From: Thermoplasmatota archaeon | GTDB taxonomy: Archaea > Thermoplasmatota > Poseidoniia > Poseidoniales > Thalassarchaeaceae | NCBI GenBank assembly: GCA_030828405.1 | Contig: JAURCP010000003.1 | Coordinates: 1 to 64,000 of the forward strand | Length of the DNA stretch: 64,000 bases | Reading direction: 5' to 3' | Shown here: piece by piece, positions 59,104-64,000 of the stretch | Numbering within the stretch: the first letter of the stretch is position 1 | How the letters are laid out: each line of letters opens with the position of its first letter | Translations under genes and position numbers: made by a program | The notes under the pieces: model-generated | Seen by the model: only the letters and a program-made list of their open reading frames with translations | Databases searched by the model: none | Told to the model about the DNA's origin: nothing

Positions 59104-59679
59104 CTATTTGATGTGCTTTCTGTTCGCTGGAGGTAATGAATTAGCATGAGCAACTATTGATCCGACACGTAAATCTACATTTGACTGATGAGTATGGCGT
59201 TGTGAAATACGAGCTAAATCGTATGCTCCAAAGTAGAAACTGAAAGGGAATATTAGGTATATCAGTTTCTTCATAGCCCGTATTTCCCACATTTTATTTG
59301 TCATTTCTGAACCATCTTCTGCTAGAACAGCCAGACCCATTAATTTTTGACCAAAAGAACGAGAGTAATACAAACCGGTGTATTTCCAATAAAGCCAATG
59401 AGAAATTAGAATAATTACGCCCATAGCTAATGCATGATGAAAGTTTGAAGAAGACCAAAGTGTGAGGTTCCAGGCATTAATCATTTTTCCTTTGGAAAGT
59501 ATTAGTAATATTGTATTAACAATTATAGTATCTAAAACAAATGAAGTAATTCTTCTCACTCCTGATGCCAATATAGTTCCTTCTGGAACTGGCCAATGTC
59601 CACCGTCCTCAGAGACTAAAGTCTTAGCAAGTGTAGTGCCGCCTTTATTGATCGAAATTGGTGAGTCATGGTCGTTCAT
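59104..59679 (-). CDS. RDD family membrane protein
   Basis: ASGVRRITSFVLDTIIVNTIL...YYSRSFGQKLMGLAVLAEDG. Confidence 0.75.
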   Translation of the reverse strand: MNDHDSPISINKGGTTLAKTLVSEDGGHWPVPEGTILASGVRRITSFVLDTIIVNTILLILSKGKMINAWNLTLWSSSNFHHALAMGVIILISHWLYWKYTGLYYSRSFGQKLMGLAVLAEDGSEMTNKMWEIRAMKKLIYLIFPFSFYFGAYDLARISQRHTHQSNVDLRVGSIVAHANSLPPANRKHIK

Positions 59680-59688
59680 AGCATCCTC

Positions 59689-61614
59689 TCAATTCATTCC
59701 CAAGAGGTGCCACGCCTCAAACTTACTATCTCGAACATACTCTAACCATGCTCGCCAATTCTTATCACTACGCAAAGTTGCAGGGTCTCCAATAACAATC
59801 AATCCTCTTTTTGCCCTAGTTAAAGCCACATTCAATCGCCTCATTTCAGATAAAAATCCTATATTTTCCTCAGTATTTGATCTCACACATGAGAAAATGA
59901 TTACCTCCTTTTCTCTACCTTGATAGCCGTCAACAGTTTTTACTTCAACATCATCTAATTTTTCATTCATTGAATTACGAATAGCTCTTACTTGTCCAGC
60001 GTAAGGAGTAATAATTCCGATATCTTTCTTCGTAATTTCTCCGGCTTCTAATATGTCATTTAGAATTTTTATGACCCATGATACTTCGGCGGGATTTTCT
60101 CTAGATGTGCCATCAGGAGAAACAACTTCTCCTCCATCAACTGGCACGAAAGCAACAGGATTATCCCAATCTGGCCAAAGTAAACCGGCAGGGGCTAATC
60201 GATTCTCGGACTTTATACCATCATCTAACCTATTCGAATAAAAATGTTGATTGGGAAACTTTGAGATAGCAGGATGCATTCTATATTGTGTAGACAAAAG
60301 TAAGGGTTCAATTCCTAGGTCTACTAACCTTTCAAACAATGACCTTTTCAAGCCTTTTTCTTCTGCCCTAAATGATATAACAGTTGGAGGTAATTGTTTA
60401 TGATCTCCGACTAATACGACTTGCCTTGCCCCTCTCGTTAGTGCCACCAATGATGCAGGTTCTGTAGCCTGTGTAGCTTCATCAATTAGTACTTGAGGAA
60501 ATCTTCTTCCATCTAGAATCTCATTTCCAGATCCAATACATGTACAACAAACAACTTGTGTCTTATCTAAGATATCATCTCTAATTTGATTTTCAATTCT
60601 TCGAATTTCTTTCCATCCTTTTTTAATATCTCGATAAGCTAAACCTTTTTCTTTTCCTTTCATCGAACTAATCCTTCTATTCAATTTTTCATTTAGTTCA
60701 AATTGAGTATCTAGGTCTCTTCTCAACGGATGATTTTCCATTTTTGCATCCATTGTAGCCATCCTTAATTTTTCTCTAACCTTTACCGGTTGCCCTAATC
60801 TCACAACTCTCACTCCTCTAGCTAGTAATCCTTCAAGCAAATTATCGACTGCAACATTTGAATCCGCTACAGCGAGTATAGTTCCGATATCCATTTTTGA
60901 CCAAGATTCTAATATTCTGACTGCAGTATGAGTTTTTCCAGTACCGGGTGGCCCTTGAATTAATGTCAATCTTCTTTCCGCGGCAGCCTTTGATGCAATT
61001 AATTGAGGTTTATTTAAGTCATGAGCATAGGTCGTAGTCCTCCCCCTGACTCCCCCTAGTTCTGGTATCAGACTAGCAGTTCCTGGAGGGTCATGTACCA
61101 TACCAAGCAATAGCTCTCTCAAAGGAACTCCTCCATCTTCATCGAATATACTATTTAGAGCATCTCTCATCCTATCAAAAGCAATTCTGTTAGCGCCTTT
61201 ATCAAGTCTCCAAGTATGTTTTCTAATATCCTTAGGCGGATCTGAGAATACAATTTTTATTGAAGTTCTAGATGTTGAATAAATAGTGCCTTCTAAAGGG
61301 GTTTCTTTCAAAGGATCTTTTTTGGAAATAAGAACAATATCTCCCTGTCTGAAACGATGAAAACCCATATCATTCTTTTTTTTATTGGTAAATTTAATAA
61401 TTCGTTGTCCAAATAGCCAACCATCATTTTTCCCAATCAAATCAAAAAGTGAGATACCGTTTTCAATCAATCTTTTTTTACTCCAGTTTTGTAATTTTTC
61501 TCGAACATTTTCCATTTCATCATCTAATTCCCATCTTATGAGATTCAAGTATAATTCATGATGGTCTTGACTTCTATTAAATTTCACAGGAGGGCTGTCT
61601 GACCCTCCTCTCAT
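59689..61614 (-). CDS. SF1B helicase, IGHMBP2/UPF1-like
   Basis: [90 protein letters not shown] start at 61614. Confidence 0.93.
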   Translation of the reverse strand: MRGGSDSPPVKFNRSQDHHELYLNLIRWELDDEMENVREKLQNWSKKRLIENGISLFDLIGKNDGWLFGQRIIKFTNKKKNDMGFHRFRQGDIVLISKKDPLKETPLEGTIYSTSRTSIKIVFSDPPKDIRKHTWRLDKGANRIAFDRMRDALNSIFDEDGGVPLRELLLGMVHDPPGTASLIPELGGVRGRTTTYAHDLNKPQLIASKAAAERRLTLIQGPPGTGKTHTAVRILESWSKMDIGTILAVADSNVAVDNLLEGLLARGVRVVRLGQPVKVREKLRMATMDAKMENHPLRRDLDTQFELNEKLNRRISSMKGKEKGLAYRDIKKGWKEIRRIENQIRDDILDKTQVVCCTCIGSGNEILDGRRFPQVLIDEATQATEPASLVALTRGARQVVLVGDHKQLPPTVISFRAEEKGLKRSLFERLVDLGIEPLLLSTQYRMHPAISKFPNQHFYSNRLDDGIKSENRLAPAGLLWPDWDNPVAFVPVDGGEVVSPDGTSRENPAEVSWVIKILNDILEAGEITKKDIGIITPYAGQVRAIRNSMNEKLDDVEVKTVDGYQGREKEVIIFSCVRSNTEENIGFLSEMRRLNVALTRAKRGLIVIGDPATLRSDKNWRAWLEYVRDSKFEAWHLLGMN

Positions 61615-61750
61615 GATTATGTGCAGAGAGAATACACACATCACGCTTTCGAGTGTTTATTCAGAAAAATCTCATTTTTTGAATTACACTTTCTCACGTG
61701 AGGATTATACGGTATGTTTTGTCGAGTTCGAATGTCTGAGGGGATGCAGA

Positions 61751-62902
61751 GTGTTCGATAAGTTCCGAAATTGGAGAAATACCGAGGAACCTGGAAAGGT
61801 ATGTCCTGCGTGCCAACACAAGAATGAAGAAGATGCAATAAATTGTAAACTATGTTTCTATCAATTGCAAAAACCTTCATTTCAACAGGATTCTGGCCCT
61901 AACCAAGAAATCACAAATGATCTTTTTGATGAACTATTGGGCGATTTTGATGAGGAAGAGTCCGAAGAAATAATCGATTGGTCTAAGACAACTTTCCAAA
62001 TTGACGATGTAACTATCGATGTTCAGCAATACGATGATGATGATGATGGAATAATAGTTTCTCAAAATCCATCTTTTGCCTTGACAGTAGATCATCCAGA
62101 ACCTACTGATGAAGGAGAAGAAGATTATGTTTTGAAACCAGAAGATGCTCCAGAATTTGTTACCAAGTTTGAGATGCCAGATGAGGAGGTTAAAGAATTT
62201 AAAGAGATTACTTACAAACCTGTTGAGTTAGTTCAGCCGGTTGGTGAAGATATTGTTTCAGAAACATTGTTACAACCAAAACCAGAACCTGAACCAGAAC
62301 CAGAACCAGAACCTGAACCAGAACCAGAACCAGAACCAGAACCTGAACCAGAACCAGAACCAGAACCTGAACCAGAACCTGAACCTGAACCTGAACCTGA
62401 ACCAGAACCTGAACCAGAACCAGAACCTGAACCAGAACCAGAACCTGAACCAGAACCAGACCTGCCTCTTATAGAAAATCGCATAGTCCCTCCTCCTCCA
62501 ATAATTCCTCCTCCTTCCGATGAAGTTCTAGCTCCTATGCCCCCTCCACCACTTCCTCCTACCCCTGTAATCTCAGCGGATCAAATATTATCTTCAATTC
62601 CAATAGCAGAACCAAATTATTGGCCTTGGCCTCAGCAAGAAAAATGGACTGACCGGAAAGTCGCTCTACAGGTAAAATCAGCTATGGAAGCAGCCAGAGC
62701 TAAGGACACAGCACAGGCAACAGTATTGCTTGACGAAGTAGGTCCTCATCTAGGAAATCGTTCTAAGTTAATATATCCGATAGGTGCATTATTACAGAGG
62801 ATTGGGCGTTCACAATCTGTCGATAAGATGTTCGAAAATGCTTCAAAATTAATTCCCGACGATAAAAATCTAATCACTGCAAAAAAGAAATTAAGACCTT
62901 AA
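61751..62902 (+). CDS. Zinc-ribbon protein with a long (Pro-Glu)n tract and a C-terminal helical domain (GTG start assumed; track ORF starts at 61613)
   Basis: [31 protein letters not shown]... tract; [13 protein letters not shown]-terminal helical repeat-like region. Confidence 0.7.
   Translation: MFDKFRNWRNTEEPGKVCPACQHKNEEDAINCKLCFYQLQKPSFQQDSGPNQEITNDLFDELLGDFDEEESEEIIDWSKTTFQIDDVTIDVQQYDDDDDGIIVSQNPSFALTVDHPEPTDEGEEDYVLKPEDAPEFVTKFEMPDEEVKEFKEITYKPVELVQPVGEDIVSETLLQPKPEPEPEPEPEPEPEPEPEPEPEPEPEPEPEPEPEPEPEPEPEPEPEPEPEPEPEPEPEPDLPLIENRIVPPPPIIPPPSDEVLAPMPPPPLPPTPVISADQILSSIPIAEPNYWPWPQQEKWTDRKVALQVKSAMEAARAKDTAQATVLLDEVGPHLGNRSKLIYPIGALLQRIGRSQSVDKMFENASKLIPDDKNLITAKKKLRP
62277..62461 (+). 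repeat. Hexanucleotide-type tandem repeat (GAACCW)n encoding Pro-Glu
   Basis: Direct reading: ccagaacctgaaccagaaccagaacc... across ~180 nt. Confidence 0.95.
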
Positions 62903-62984
62903 TTTTTGAAAATACGGTTCCGTAGAAGTGATGCATTAGTACCTCTTCCGGTGTATTGTGTCAAGACGTGCCACGTCATCAATT

Positions 62985-63545
62985 ATGGTCGATGAAGGAC
63001 TTGTTCTTCGACCAGCATCTTCTACTTACAGTTTAAAATTATTAGAAGCATTCGAAGAAACATGGCCTGAAGTAAGCCGAGCCATGCCATGGATAAATCC
63101 AGACAGACCATTTTTAGAACAAATAAAATCGTTTTTACAAGAAACTGAGAGAATGGGTCGCAGCGGATTAATGCATCATTGGGTTATGATTAGGCCATGG
63201 GATGAAACTCTGTTGGGCCTTATTGGTTTTGATAATATCACTAGAACATCTGAGGCTAAATGGAATCTAGGATACTGGGTAAGAAGTTCTGAACAAAGGC
63301 ACGGATTTGCTAAAAAATCAATAAATGCAACACTAGGGTGGTTAGGTGCGGTGGAAGAGGTAATAGTTGAACTAAAAGTGGATCCAATGAATCTAGCCGG
63401 TGTAAACACAGTTTCTCAAACAGTTAGTAACTGGAACGGTGAGAGAAATATTTCTGGAGATTCCGCTGTAACAGTTGCAGGAGTCAGGACCTTACACCAT
63501 TGTCATTTAGTAGTTACAAGCCCAAAATCAACTGAAATTATGTGA
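62985..63545 (+). CDS. GNAT (RimJ/RimL-like) N-acetyltransferase
   Basis: LVLRPASSTYSLKLLEAFEETWPEVSRAMPW...LLGLIGFDNITR...WNLGYWVRSSEQRHGFAKKSI. Track ORF starts at 62958. Confidence 0.8.
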   Translation: MVDEGLVLRPASSTYSLKLLEAFEETWPEVSRAMPWINPDRPFLEQIKSFLQETERMGRSGLMHHWVMIRPWDETLLGLIGFDNITRTSEAKWNLGYWVRSSEQRHGFAKKSINATLGWLGAVEEVIVELKVDPMNLAGVNTVSQTVSNWNGERNISGDSAVTVAGVRTLHHCHLVVTSPKSTEIM

Positions 63546-63587
63546 AAACATTTCTTGAAGATTCAAAACCCTTTGCATACTCGCCAG

Positions 63588-63607
63588 TCTGCCCCCTTAG
63601 GGGCAGA
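63588..63607 (+). promoter_or_regulatory. Perfect 8-bp hairpin immediately upstream of the aceE start codon
   Basis: TCTGCCCC-ctta-GGGGCAGA, ending 8 nt before the ATG at 63616. Confidence 0.5.
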
Positions 63608-63615
63608 GTGGTCAA

Positions 63616-64000
63616 ATGTCGGGTAACAATCATCATCAGAGGTTACCTGATATAGATCCGGAAGAAACTGATGAATGGTTAGAATCATTACGTTCAGTTG
63701 TAGATTCATCAGGTCTTGAGAGGGCTAGATTATTATTACATGAGATCTTAACCGAAGCACAAGATTTGGGTGTAGAAATAAGTCCAGCTTCTCAAACACC
63801 TTATGTAAACACAATTCCTTGGGATAATCAGACACCTTATCCTGGAAATTTAGAAATCGAAAAAGAGATTCAAAATGCAATTTTATGGAATTCTGCTTTA
63901 ATTGTTTCAGATGCAAATAGAAGAACGGATGGTATAGGGGGGCATATCTCCACATACGCTTCTTCATCTACCATTTATGAAGTAGGATTTAATCATGTAT
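63616..64000 (+). CDS. aceE: Pyruvate dehydrogenase E1 component, homodimeric (AceE-like), 5' part, truncated at window end
   Basis: Manual translation: MSGNNHHQRLPDIDPEETDEWLESLRSVVDSSGLERARLLLHEILTEAQDLGVEISPASQTPYVNTIPWDNQTPYPGNLEIEKEIQNAILWNSALIVSDANRRTDGIGGHISTYASSSTIYEVGFNHV. Missed by the ORF track because it is open at the edge. Confidence 0.9.
   Translation, partial: MSGNNHHQRLPDIDPEETDEWLESLRSVVDSSGLERARLLLHEILTEAQDLGVEISPASQTPYVNTIPWDNQTPYPGNLEIEKEIQNAILWNSALIVSDANRRTDGIGGHISTYASSSTIYEVGFNHV

Noticed and set aside
62277-62461. CRISPR-like short repeat array
   Set aside because: Contiguous 6-bp units without spacers, in frame within a CDS.
62233-62484. 83-aa minus-strand ORF with (Ser-Gly)n repeats, and the plus-strand (Asn-Gln)n/(Leu-Asn)n ORF at 62241-62474
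   Set aside because: Both are alternate-frame readings of the GAACCW tandem repeat that encodes the (Pro-Glu)n tract of the 61751-62902 protein.

Overview
The window is about 64 kb of AT-rich, gene-dense DNA from an archaeal chromosome. It carries archaeal DnaG primase, PriL, the DP2 large subunit of PolD, DUF373, MptE, a KEOPS Pcc1-like protein, deoxyhypusine synthase, 4-phosphopantoate--beta-alanine ligase and HTH_10 regulators. The gene content, together with bacterial-type metabolic genes and a giant Asp/Cys-repeat surface protein, fits a marine Euryarchaeota/Poseidoniales (MGII)-like genome; that lineage is inferred, not tested. Most of the window is ordinary core genome. I found no CRISPR array, IS element or prophage. 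Five genes that the supplied ORF track misses are supported by reading the sequence: a truncated HAD-like gene at the left edge, a tRNA-Cys(GCA), a 46-aa zinc-ribbon microprotein, a 44-aa solo HTH_10 microprotein, and the 5' end of a homodimeric-type pyruvate dehydrogenase E1 (aceE) at the right edge. The most interesting unexplained element is a ~720-nt apparently non-coding, purine-biased, hairpin-rich minus-strand region (about 46743-47460), with a TATA-like box at its 5' side and a T7 run at its 3' side; it is a candidate large structured ncRNA. Other notable items are a structured leader in front of dnaG, a ribbon-helix-helix/fumarase fusion, a two-gene DNA-methyltransferase-like cassette with an atypical catalytic motif, a wHTH-STAND ATPase, and a BolA-monothiol glutaredoxin pair.
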